From: Bacillota bacterium
Lineage (GTDB): Bacteria > Bacillota > Clostridia > Clostridiales > Clostridiaceae
NCBI GenBank assembly: GCA_023445445.1
Contig: JAEXLD010000015.1
Span: forward strand, 1 to 17,839
Direction: 5' to 3'
DNA length: 17,839 nucleotides
Shown piece after piece: positions 1 to 5,392 of this stretch. A program made the position numbers and the translations under genes. Within the stretch, counting starts at the first letter, position 1; every line of letters starts with the position of its first letter. The notes below the pieces were generated by a model. The model was given only the letters and a program-made list of their open reading frames with translations. It was not told the DNA's origin and searched no databases.

Positions 1-167
1 AAAATCTCCTTTCCATCCATATCACTCTTATTTTCCCACAAATATTTCATAGATTCTTTAAATTCATTTTCATATTTTTTAACTTTCATTTTTAATTCAT
101 CAAAGTAATTATTAAGTTTTTTTAATAAGCTAATCAAATACTCTTTATCATCATTATAATTAATCAT
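1..167 (-). CDS. N-terminal part of a probable HelD-like UvrD/Rep-family helicase (runs off left edge)
   Basis: Only the first 55 codons are in the window; the gene reads leftwards and continues beyond base 1. The start ATG (165-167) has a strong GGAGG site just upstream on the minus strand. The visible protein is a charged, probably coiled-coil helix ending in a K-Y-L-W-E-N-x-x-D-M-D segment. That combination resembles the N-terminal coiled coil of HelD, the RNA-polymerase-recycling helicase of Firmicutes. No helicase motif is inside the window, so the family call rests on this short stretch alone. It could be another coiled-coil protein. It may be the chromosomal gene bordering the rlmH insertion region or further cassette cargo. 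Confidence 0.42.
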   Translation of the reverse strand, partial: MINYNDDKEYLISLLKKLNNYFDELKMKVKKYENEFKESMKYLWENKSDMDGKEI

Positions 168-446
168 TTTTTCCTCCTATTGGCATCATCCCTTTATTTG
201 ATTTAAAAATAATAACACCAAACAAAAGTCTGGTGTTAAAGTGGAGAGTTTTAGTATTCTCTTTTCATCTCATATAATTTTCCTAATATAAGTTTTATCT
301 ATTGGCCACATTCCCTTTATAATCATTTTAAGGAATAACACTACTCACATTACTTCCAATGAGTGCACTCTATGTAACTTCAACCTACTAAAACAAATTT
401 TAATGTTTCATCTAAGTTCACCTTGCCAAATCATAGATTTGGAGGC
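168..446. other. Gene-poor stretch between the helicase start and the outermost att-like repeat
   Basis: No credible ORF is seen. It contains a 7-bp inverted repeat at 214-220/231-237, a perfect 10-bp palindrome at 361-370, and a perfect 7-bp hairpin with a 3-base loop at 426-442. The last lies next to the outermost att-like repeat but has no T-run on either strand, so it does not look like a terminator. The stretch may hold the outer end of the cassette array. Confidence 0.5.
203..237 (-). terminator. Possible minus-strand hairpin terminator upstream of the helicase gene
   Basis: AACACCA (214-220) pairs with TGGTGTT (231-237). Read on the minus strand it is followed by a T-rich run. It would stop transcripts coming from the cassette array before the helicase gene. 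The loop is 10 bases and the stem is short, so confidence is modest. Confidence 0.4.
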
Positions 447-490
447 TTACCTATAGTAAGGTTCGCCGTAACTGCTATAAATGAGGTTTT
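447..490 (-). repeat. att-like repeat 3 (outermost copy of the rlmH 3' end)
   Basis: The minus strand of 444-464 reads codons for G-E-P-Y-Y-R-stop, a diverged copy of the RlmH C-terminus. The adjoining bases 465-490 match the same flank of att-like repeat 2 almost exactly and end in GAGGTTTTT. It is in the same orientation as rlmH. It is the most diverged copy, and unlike the others it has no clear U-run terminator beside it. Confidence 0.7.
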
Positions 491-748
491 TCCATTTTAT
501 TCTTGTATATGTATTCTACATAAATATGGTGTAATTCTAAAGTATTATTTAGAAATTCCGTAGTGGATGGCTACGGGGGTTTTGAACGTTTTATCCCCCT
601 TGGACTATTGGTGGTTAGGGGTGGTATTGGATATGCTAGAATTAATTATAAAGAACTTTATTGTTATTTATATAATTAGATTAGTTTTAAAACATAATCT
701 TTTTGTTCATTATTTAAAGATTTCAGTAAAATTTATTGGTCTTGATAT
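447..748 (+). repeat. Copy A of a ~300-bp duplication (matches 2105-2420)
   Basis: The copy runs from the att-like core through a promoter region, a stem-loop leader and the first ~39 codons of a small hydrophobic peptide. It is nearly identical to 2105-2420. The 14-bp length difference is explained by one deletion in the leader just before the ribosome binding site. Homology stops abruptly after the GLDI codons, where copy A jumps to a Nudix gene remnant, so copy A is the degraded one. Confidence 0.85.
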
Positions 749-797
749 CACTAATATAAATTACAACTTATTTAATAAACATCTTTGCTTCCTTTAA
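633..797 (+). pseudogene. Truncated copy of the small hydrophobic peptide gene
   Basis: From the ATG at 633, after a GGGGTGG ribosome site, it encodes a peptide beginning MLELIIKNFIVIYIIRLVL, almost identical to the intact 53-residue peptide at 2305-2466. After FIGLDI the frame enters unrelated sequence, antisense to a Nudix remnant, and stops at 795-797. The original charged tail (IKSKQKDAPSDEE) and its terminator are lost. The frame stays open upstream to 567 only because of the 14-bp leader deletion; that extension is not part of the gene. Confidence 0.7.
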
Positions 798-899
798 TAT
801 TCTTTTTGAACTATCAAATTGAAGTACATTCATTGTTTCCTTATATTTCATTAAATAAGCGCCTTCTAATTCAGCAAGTAACAGTTTTTTTCTTAACAT
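768..899 (-). pseudogene. 3' remnant of an Ap4A-type Nudix hydrolase gene
   Basis: The minus-strand translation contains ELEGAYLMKYKETMNVLQFD and then SSKRILKEAKMFI, matching the last ~34 residues of the intact Nudix protein at 2652-3059. The Nudix box and everything before it are missing. It stops at 768-770. An ATG at 897-899 opens the frame but there is no good ribosome site, so expression is unlikely. With copy A of the peptide gene it shows that a whole second cassette was present and then collapsed by internal deletion. Confidence 0.85.
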
Positions 900-980
900 A
901 ATATTTATTTAATTACATCATTTTTTACTTAATAGATATATTCTAAGTATATATACTACTTATATTTATTTATATAAATA

Positions 981-1586
981 TTAATCTTGTTCATAAGATA
1001 ATACACTTCCAGTATTAGCATCGATTTCATAACTATATTCTCTATTATTATAATAGAACTCTACTTCATATTTTTTAATTCCATTATCAAAATCTAATTC
1101 TGTTCTTTTAAAAGTAACTTGGTTACTTGCCAAGCCTGCATGTGATAATGCTATTTCTTTTGCTCTTTCTGCTGAAATATTATCTGTAATATTTACATTG
1201 CTTTGATTATTTGTTGTATTATTGTTTGGAGTGTAATTATACTCTATATCATAATCATATTTTATAATTTGCCCATTAGATGCATTAATTTCGTAATCAT
1301 ATTCTTTGCCATTACAATAAAACTCTATTTCATATTTTTGAATTCCATCATCAAAATCTTTGTTTGCTTGAACAAATGTTACTTGGTCATTACTTAATCC
1401 TGCATGTGATAATGCTATTTCTTTTGCTTTATCTAATGAAATATCTCCTGTATTATTTACATTATTATTTTGTGTGCTAGATTTAGAGTTATTTTCATTA
1501 CCATTACTTGCTCCACCTGAATTTGTGCATCCTGCTAAACTAATACTAACTGTTATTATAATCGCTGCTAAACTTAATTTTTTCAT
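981..1586 (-). CDS. Lipoprotein with two tandem PepSY domains
   Basis: A 201-residue exported lipoprotein. The N-terminus has K-K, a hydrophobic core and a lipobox L17-A-G-C20, so Cys20 should be lipidated and the protein held on the outer face of the membrane. A low-complexity Asn/Ser-rich linker (about 21-47) precedes two PepSY-like repeats (about 48-111 and 136-200). Each opens with an AKEIALSHAGL segment and closes with a YEI(D/N)A-x-(N/T)G-x-(V/I) strand. PepSY domains are often peptidase-inhibitory or sensor-associated and commonly sit beside two-component systems, which fits the kinase relic directly upstream at 1618-2011. The start has an AAAGGAG site about 7 bases away. No biochemical role can be assigned. 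It lies within cassette 3. Confidence 0.85.
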   Translation of the reverse strand: MKKLSLAAIIITVSISLAGCTNSGGASNGNENNSKSSTQNNNVNNTGDISLDKAKEIALSHAGLSNDQVTFVQANKDFDDGIQKYEIEFYCNGKEYDYEINASNGQIIKYDYDIEYNYTPNNNTTNNQSNVNITDNISAERAKEIALSHAGLASNQVTFKRTELDFDNGIKKYEVEFYYNNREYSYEIDANTGSVLSYEQD

Positions 1587-1617
1587 CTTTTTCTCCTTTT
1601 GTTAAATATAATTTATA

Positions 1618-2011
1618 TTACTTGAAATATACACTTATTCTTGTATCTTTATCAATATTAACTATATATTTTACATTTGGTTTTAATACTCTATATTGTT
1701 CTATAACCTCATAAACTACTTTTATAGGATTAGTTTCTTCTAATTTATTTAAGTTTATTCCTGATTTTTCTGCTTTAGATAGTAATAACATATCATTTAC
1801 TAATTTTTTTAATCTTTCTACTTCTTTTAAGCATATATCTAATGATTTTTCTAATAGCTCTTCTCTAGTAACTAACTTTATCCTTATTATCCATTAATAT
1901 AATTAGTAATTCATATTCTTTATTATTTAAATTTATCTCGTTACCATTTCTTTTGCAGTTCTTCAATATTTATTCTTCTGCTTCTTTACTTTCAAACATT
2001 AAATCTCCCAT
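1618..2011 (-). pseudogene. Relic of a two-component system: regulator C-terminus joined to kinase DHp segment
   Basis: Read on the minus strand from 2011, the sequence gives MGDLMFESKEAEE, a stop, then RNGNEINLNNKEYELLIILM. This is the winged-helix DNA-binding domain of an OmpR-type response regulator. A frameshift near 1880-1890 leads into LVTREELLEKSLD, which runs directly into CLKEVERLKKLVNDMLLLSK and then AE. That last part is the second helix of a histidine-kinase DHp domain. The frame ends at 1618-1620 after about 40 more residues, with no ATPase domain. An in-frame stop, a frameshift and an internal deletion joining two genes make this clearly dead. The original pair probably worked with the adjacent PepSY lipoprotein. 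Confidence 0.8.
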
Positions 2012-2026
2012 ATTAATTTATAAATT

Positions 2027-2147
2027 TAACTTATGTTATAGTATCTTCACATATAAAAAATAGTCTTAGCCATTAAAATAATTGACTAAGACCTCTTTTC
2101 ACACTTACTTATAGTACGGTTCTCCGTAACTACTATAAATGAGGTTT
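2027..2147 (-). repeat. att-like repeat unit 2 (two cores flanking a terminator)
   Basis: The minus strand of 2102-2122 encodes G-E-P-Y-Y-K-stop, matching the rlmH end at 14 of 18 bases over 2105-2122. A second, weaker core lies at 2027-2044, beyond the hairpin at 2063-2092. The other flank (2123-2147) carries an inverted arm ending in GAGGTTTTT. The order is the same as in the units at 3141 and 5297. Confidence 0.75.
2052..2092 (-). terminator. Hairpin terminator inside att unit 2
   Basis: GTCTTAGCC (2063-2071) pairs with GACTAAGAC (2084-2092), including one G-U on the minus-strand RNA. A run of T follows on the minus strand (complement of 2052-2060). It sits where the rlmH terminator sits in the native locus. 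Confidence 0.65.
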
Positions 2148-2420
2148 TTCCATTTTATTCCTGTGCATATATTCTATGTAAATATGCTATAATTCTAAAG
2201 TATTATTTAGAAATTCCGTAGTGGATGGCTACGGAGGTTTTGAACATTTTATCCCCCTTGGACTATTGGTGATACTTCATCATAGTTAGGGGGTGGTATT
2301 GGATATGCTTGAGTTAATTATAAAGAGCTTTGTTGTTATTTATATAATTAGATTAGTTTTAAAACATAATCTTTTTGTTCATTATTTAAAGATTTCAGTA
2401 AAATTTATTGGTCTTGATAT
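2105..2420 (+). repeat. Copy B of the ~300-bp duplication (matches 447-748)
   Basis: This is the intact copy of the segment described at 447-748. It holds the att-like core, promoter, structured leader and small hydrophobic peptide gene. Similarity to copy A is above about 90% by eye, apart from the 14-bp leader indel. Confidence 0.85.
2183..2304 (+). promoter_or_regulatory. Extended -10 promoter and structured leader of the small peptide gene
   Basis: TATAAT at 2188-2193 is preceded by TATG plus one base, an extended -10; no good -35 is visible. The predicted ~105-base leader contains a perfect 6-bp hairpin (CCGTAG 2216-2221 with CTACGG 2229-2234). Further down a CCCCC run (about 2252-2256) could pair with the GGGGG of the peptide ribosome site (about 2289-2293), which would hide it. 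A leader this long, with a sequestrable ribosome site, is reminiscent of type I toxin mRNAs; that link is inference. Confidence 0.5.
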
Positions 2421-2466
2421 TGAAATTAAAAGCAAACAAAAAGATGCTCCATCCGACGAAGAGTAG
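2305..2466 (+). CDS. 53-residue hydrophobic/charged small peptide, uncharacterised
   Basis: The ATG at 2305 follows a GGGGGTGG ribosome site at about 8 bases. The peptide begins MLELIIKSFVVIYIIRLVL, likely a membrane-seeking helix with single Lys and Arg residues. A second amphipathic stretch (FVHYLKISVKFIGLDI) follows, then a charged tail ending KDAPSDEE. I do not recognise the family. Support for a real gene is conservation in two copies (633 and here), its own promoter and leader, a good ribosome site and a terminator overlapping the stop codon. It faces the Nudix gene convergently within cassette 2. Small size, hydrophobicity, a structured leader and location on a mobile cassette make a type I toxin-like or membrane-acting peptide plausible, but this is unproven. 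Confidence 0.6.
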   Translation: MLELIIKSFVVIYIIRLVLKHNLFVHYLKISVKFIGLDIEIKSKQKDAPSDEE

Positions 2467-2478
2467 CATCCTTTTTGT
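2437..2478 (+). terminator. Terminator overlapping the small peptide stop codon
   Basis: CAAAAAG plus ATGCT (2437-2448) pairs with AGCATC-CTTTTTG (2465-2477), with one bulged base. The stem begins within the last codons and ends in CTTTTTG. Confidence 0.65.
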
Positions 2479-2533
2479 TAACATATTCGTTTAAATCCAA
2501 TAGCCCTAAAACAAAATAAATGTTCTAAGGATT

Positions 2534-2563
2534 GCTTAGTGCTACCAACACTAAGCTTTTCTT
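2534..2563 (+). terminator. Second plus-strand hairpin terminator after the peptide gene
   Basis: GCTTAGTG (2534-2541) pairs perfectly with CACTAAGC (2549-2556), followed by TTTTCTT. The minus-strand side is not U-rich, so it serves plus-strand transcripts. It insulates the convergent Nudix gene. Confidence 0.7.
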
Positions 2564-2651
2564 ATTTATATTATATCAAATTTTTATAAAAAATAAACCT
2601 ATATAATCTTTTATATTTAAAAATTTTAATCTCAACACCACAAATTAGAAT

Positions 2652-3059
2652 TTATTCAATGAACTTCTTTGCTTCATTTAGTATTCTTTTTGAACTCTCA
2701 AATTGAAAAGCATCCATTGCTTCCTCATATGTCATTAAATAAGCACCTTCTAATTCATCTTCTTGATAACATAGCTGTTGCTTATCATACTCTGCAACGA
2801 AATATATTATTCTTTTAATCATATCTTTCTTATTAGGAACTGGAAGTTCATCTATTGTTCTAAATCCTGTAATAATCTGTGCTCTTATGCCTATTTCTTC
2901 ATATATCTCCCTTAATGCAGTCTCTTCTTCAGTTTCATTTCCTTCAATATGACCTTTAGGAAACCCATAATATCCTTCTAAAGATTTTACAATAGCGAAA
3001 TAAATATTATTTTCTTTACGCGTAAATACTACTGCTCCGCTTGATACTTCATATTGCAT
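2652..3059 (-). CDS. Nudix hydrolase, Ap4A hydrolase-like
   Basis: A 135-residue cytoplasmic enzyme with a perfect Nudix box at residues 36-58: G, five residues, E42, seven residues, then R50-E-I-Y-E-E-I-G. The opening VSSGAVVF and the GFPKGHIEGNET core are typical of the diadenosine tetraphosphate hydrolase (NUDT2-like) branch, so it probably cleaves dinucleoside polyphosphates or related nucleotides; the substrate is inferred. I start at the ATG at 3059 because GAGGAGGTG lies 4-5 bases upstream. A TTG 15 bases earlier would fall inside that ribosome site. It lies between att-like units 1 and 2, convergent with the small peptide gene, and a 3' relic of a second copy is at 768-899. Its role as cassette cargo is unknown. 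Confidence 0.9.
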   Translation of the reverse strand: MQYEVSSGAVVFTRKENNIYFAIVKSLEGYYGFPKGHIEGNETEEETALREIYEEIGIRAQIITGFRTIDELPVPNKKDMIKRIIYFVAEYDKQQLCYQEDELEGAYLMTYEEAMDAFQFESSKRILNEAKKFIE

Positions 3060-3140
3060 AACGCACCTCCTCAAATTCCAATTTGTCTATTACTCAAATT
3101 TATTCCTGATTTTATTATAACATATTTTGTTAATTAAGCA

Positions 3141-3263
3141 TTACTTGTGATACGGTATTTTCACCTATGAAAACAGCCTTAGGCAAGTTGTTTCAATGTC
3201 TAAGGCTAAAAACCTCACTTATTTATGGTACGGTTCTCCGTAACAATAGTAAATGTGGTTTTT
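3141..3263 (-). repeat. att-like repeat unit 1, with near-palindromic junction
   Basis: Bases 3141-3236 align without gaps to 5297-5392 at the rlmH end (81 of 96 identical by my count). The minus strand of 3216-3236 encodes G-E-P-Y-H-K-stop, matching rlmH at 16 of 18 bases. A second core lies at 3141-3158 (17 of 18 identical to 5297-5314). Around the main core the arms 3208-3233 and 3238-3263 form an inverted repeat matching at 20 of 26 positions about a 4-base centre, as expected where two inverted cassette ends meet. Confidence 0.85.
3166..3207 (-). terminator. Hairpin terminator inside att unit 1
   Basis: AGCCTTAGGCA (3175-3185) pairs with TGTCTAAGGCT (3197-3207) over 11 bp including one G-T. 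A T-rich tail follows on the minus strand. Stem bases differ from the native rlmH terminator on both sides in ways that keep the pairing. It would terminate the rloB-like operon upstream. Confidence 0.7.
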
Positions 3264-3286
3264 CTATATTAGATGATACATAAGTA

Positions 3287-3943
3287 TCATCTAATATAAT
3301 GAATCAATTCTTTTACCAAAATATCAACCGTTGTTCCTGGGTTCATATTAGAAGCATAATGTTCACTTTTTCTCTCATAATATTTACGTAATTTTTCACT
3401 TCTCATTATTGCCATATCTACTTTATCTATCATAACATCAAAAATATTTGATATATTTTTATTATATATTCCATTATTAATATTATTATTTTTAAAATGA
3501 TTATTTAAATTGCTTAAATATTGATTTCTTTTTATACCTACACTTAAATCTTGAAAATGTAATAATAACCATAGCTCAAAACTTTCATTAGACCATGCTA
3601 CTTCAATATTATTTTCTTTAGCTAACTTAATTGCCTCATCAAAATCTGGATTATCATCTTTATCAAATACAACCCATACTTTACTAAAATTCTCTCTATT
3701 TTTTCTTTTTATAGCTTCATTTACGAGCACACTTGTGCTACGTCCCTTACCTTCTACTTTTATTGGATAATTTTCTTGAATCTCTCTATTTCTATACCTA
3801 TTATTAATAATTTTTTTCATATTTTCAAAATAATTCACTTCAGTTTCAGTACCTTCTGTAATTATTAAACATGTTTCCGGACGTTCATCTCTAACGCTAA
3901 TTTTTCTAGATTTTTTTCTTCCCTCTCGTCCTAACTTACTCAT
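3287..3943 (-). CDS. RloB-family protein (AbiLii-like, Toprim-type nuclease effector)
   Basis: The 218-residue protein has the hallmarks of the RloB family. These are a basic N-terminus, LIITEGTETEVNYF (residues 26-39, with the acidic E30), VFDKDD (92-97) and SNESFELWLLLHF (118-130). RloB has a Toprim-like fold related to OLD nucleases, and E30 and D94-D97 would be the metal-binding acids. In Lactococcus AbiL and related systems an RloB protein acts with an AAA ATPase in abortive phage defence. Here its ATG overlaps the stop of the ATPase gene in ATGAGTAA (3936-3943), showing translational coupling. The ATG at 3943 is chosen over an in-frame GTG at 3958 because GAGG lies 8-9 bases upstream of the ATG. 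The likely job is the effector nuclease of the defence pair; no target can be read from sequence. Confidence 0.88.
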   Translation of the reverse strand: MSKLGREGRKKSRKISVRDERPETCLIITEGTETEVNYFENMKKIINNRYRNREIQENYPIKVEGKGRSTSVLVNEAIKRKNRENFSKVWVVFDKDDNPDFDEAIKLAKENNIEVAWSNESFELWLLLHFQDLSVGIKRNQYLSNLNNHFKNNNINNGIYNKNISNIFDVMIDKVDMAIMRSEKLRKYYERKSEHYASNMNPGTTVDILVKELIHYIR

Positions 3944-5174
3944 GTTTTTTTTCCTCACTAATATAAAATGAATTTAATATAGGTATTGCTCCATATTTTC
4001 CTGATAAGTAATCCTTATTATAGCTAGCATCATTTCTTACTTTTTTATCACCAACTTTATATTCTGATAATGAATATAAAGTTGCAACTGAATTTATATC
4101 CTTTTCTACAAACCATATCTGGTCTCTTCTAAATATATCTTTGTTAAGTGTAAAATCATCATGTGCTGTATAAATTAATTGTGCTCCATTTTGATTAGTT
4201 TCTTCACTATGAAATATACTTAATATATATTTCATTAATAATGGGTGCAATTTTGCATCCAGTTCATCTATAAATATTGGCATTCCCAATTCAATTGAAC
4301 GTTTAAATAAACTATATAATGCAAACATTTTCTGTGTTCCACTAGACTCTTCATAAAATGGGATTGCAACTAATTCACTACTATCCTCAACATTATGATA
4401 AGAATATATTCTATATCTATTTTTTTCTCCCTCTATATTTATTTTTTCAACTTTTATATCTACTATATTAATATCTATTGCATTTAAAAATCTTACCAAT
4501 TCTAATTGATACTCTCTATCTTCAATTATAGATGATACTCCTCTTGTTATAAGGCCTTCTATTTCACAATCTCCCATATCAACAATAGTTGTATTATTAA
4601 ACCATTCCATAACATCTTTAACGTATGGAATTTTAGCATTAGAGCAAATTGATAGAAACAAGGTATTATCCTCTGTAATTAATGCCAAACTTTTAGCATC
4701 CTTTAATTGTGGCGAACACTCTATTTGTTTACCAACTCGCTCAAATAAACTGTTATATTTAGCTGTTTTTTTACTCCTAAAATCTCTTTTGTATAACCAT
4801 TCTTCTAATACCCTTTTATTATCTATTTTAAATCCATATTGATATTCATCATTTTTATATTTAATAAAAACCTCAAACTCTGCTGGCTCTAATTTTGATT
4901 TTTTATCAAAGGCATATCTCTTTAATGGTATATCTATATTACTAGTTGAATATTTAAATGAATTCAATATGAAATTATTCATAAATCCAAAAGCCTCAAT
5001 CACTGTGCTTTTACCACTTGCATTAGCCCCATATATAGCTGCAATTTTAAGTATTTTTTCACTTCCCATATCTATTAAATTATATTGATGCTCTTTTAAT
5101 GATGTAGCTATCATATCTAATGATGTTTCATATTTAAAACCCTTATAATTTTTAAAATTAAATTGAATAAGCAT
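3936..5174 (-). CDS. AAA family ATPase, RloA/AbiLi-like defence ATPase
   Basis: The 412-residue cytoplasmic ATPase is of the AAA_21/SMC-like type used in OLD-related defence systems. It has Walker A GANASGKS (49-56), an ABC-type signature-like SSGTQKMFAL (277-286), Walker B IFIDELD (300-306) followed by AKLHP, and an H-loop TAHDD (336-340). The opening FNFKNYKGFK is the usual first strand of this group. Paired with RloB, it most resembles AbiLi of the AbiL system, where the ATPase is thought to sense infection and control the nuclease partner. The start at 5174 has an AGAGGTG site about 6 bases upstream; a GTG at 5183 is less likely. Both genes lie exactly between att unit 1 and the rlmH att site, forming cassette 1. 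Both genes look intact. Confidence 0.88.
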   Translation of the reverse strand: MLIQFNFKNYKGFKYETSLDMIATSLKEHQYNLIDMGSEKILKIAAIYGANASGKSTVIEAFGFMNNFILNSFKYSTSNIDIPLKRYAFDKKSKLEPAEFEVFIKYKNDEYQYGFKIDNKRVLEEWLYKRDFRSKKTAKYNSLFERVGKQIECSPQLKDAKSLALITEDNTLFLSICSNAKIPYVKDVMEWFNNTTIVDMGDCEIEGLITRGVSSIIEDREYQLELVRFLNAIDINIVDIKVEKINIEGEKNRYRIYSYHNVEDSSELVAIPFYEESSGTQKMFALYSLFKRSIELGMPIFIDELDAKLHPLLMKYILSIFHSEETNQNGAQLIYTAHDDFTLNKDIFRRDQIWFVEKDINSVATLYSLSEYKVGDKKVRNDASYNKDYLSGKYGAIPILNSFYISEEKKHE

Positions 5175-5214
5175 TTTTCTCACCTCTTAATTATATTGTA
5201 TTACAAAAACCTTA

Positions 5215-5252
5215 AATTGTGAACTTTTTTGAGATATTTTCTCACAATTATA
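5215..5252 (-). promoter_or_regulatory. Operator-like inverted repeat and possible -10 upstream of the defence operon
   Basis: AATTGTGA (5215-5222) and TCACAATT (5242-5249) form a perfect 8-bp inverted repeat with a 19-base gap. A nested TGAGA/TCTCA pair lies within it. A minus-strand TATAAT (5247-5252) abuts it, though no good -35 is visible. The site lies ~40 bases before the ATPase start and could be a repressor site or an RNA hairpin. Confidence 0.35.
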
Positions 5253-5296
5253 TTTTTGACAGTATTCTTACTTTTTATTCATAACTATGATTGTTG

Positions 5297-5392
5297 TTAC
5301 TTATGATACGGTATTTCCACCTATAAAAATAGCCCTAACCAAGTTATATCAATGGTTAAGGCTATAAACCTCATTTATTTATGATATGGTTC
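5297..5392 (-). repeat. att-like repeat unit 0: native rlmH 3' end, terminator and second core
   Basis: Bases 5375-5392 are the last codons of rlmH (E-P-Y-H-K-stop). Bases 5297-5314 are a second copy of that core in the same orientation (14 of 18 identical), lying 78 bases away across the terminator. In staphylococci the equivalent rlmH 3' end is the attachment site for SCC elements. The flank reading ATGAGGTTTATAG on the minus strand parallels the ATGCGGTTTTT that follows rlmH in SCC junctions. Confidence 0.8.
5323..5363 (-). terminator. rlmH terminator
   Basis: On the minus strand AGCCTTAACCA pairs with TGGTTAGGGCT (5353-5363 with 5331-5341, one G-U), followed by a T-rich tail ATTTTTAT. 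It lies 12 bases after the rlmH stop codon. Confidence 0.8.

Noticed and set aside
361..370. Perfect GAGTGCACTC palindrome as an operator
   Set aside because: A single short palindrome with no nearby gene start; could be chance.
567..632. N-terminal extension of the truncated peptide gene (start at 567)
   Set aside because: Open only because of a 14-bp deletion in the leader; the intact copy has a stop there and a strong ribosome site directly before the downstream ATG.
1203..1397. Plus-strand frame inside the PepSY lipoprotein gene
   Set aside because: Antisense shadow of a well-supported gene with no ribosome site. The same applies to frames at 5580-5879, 7186-7371, 10442-10660, 13341-13538 and 16942-17181.
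2557..2585. Minus-strand TATAAT as promoter of an antisense antitoxin RNA to the small peptide
   Set aside because: There is a -10-like match but no -35, and such matches are common in AT-rich DNA; kept only as a hypothesis to test by RNA-seq.
5172..5183. Upstream GTG or TTG starts for the ATPase, RloB, Nudix and M23 genes
   Set aside because: In each case the alternative start lies inside the ribosome binding site of a nearby in-frame ATG.
1..5374. A Ccr-type or other site-specific recombinase for the cassettes
   Set aside because: I looked for one on both strands; every sizeable frame in this region is explained by the AAA/RloB pair, the Nudix gene, the PepSY lipoprotein or relics. None is a recombinase.
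447..5392. Repeats at 0.45, 2.1, 3.2 and 5.3 kb as a CRISPR array or a simple insertion-sequence repeat
   Set aside because: Spacing is 1.1-2.2 kb and blocks contain genes, so not CRISPR. No transposase is coded and the repeat core is the rlmH coding end, which fits att sites better than IS ends.
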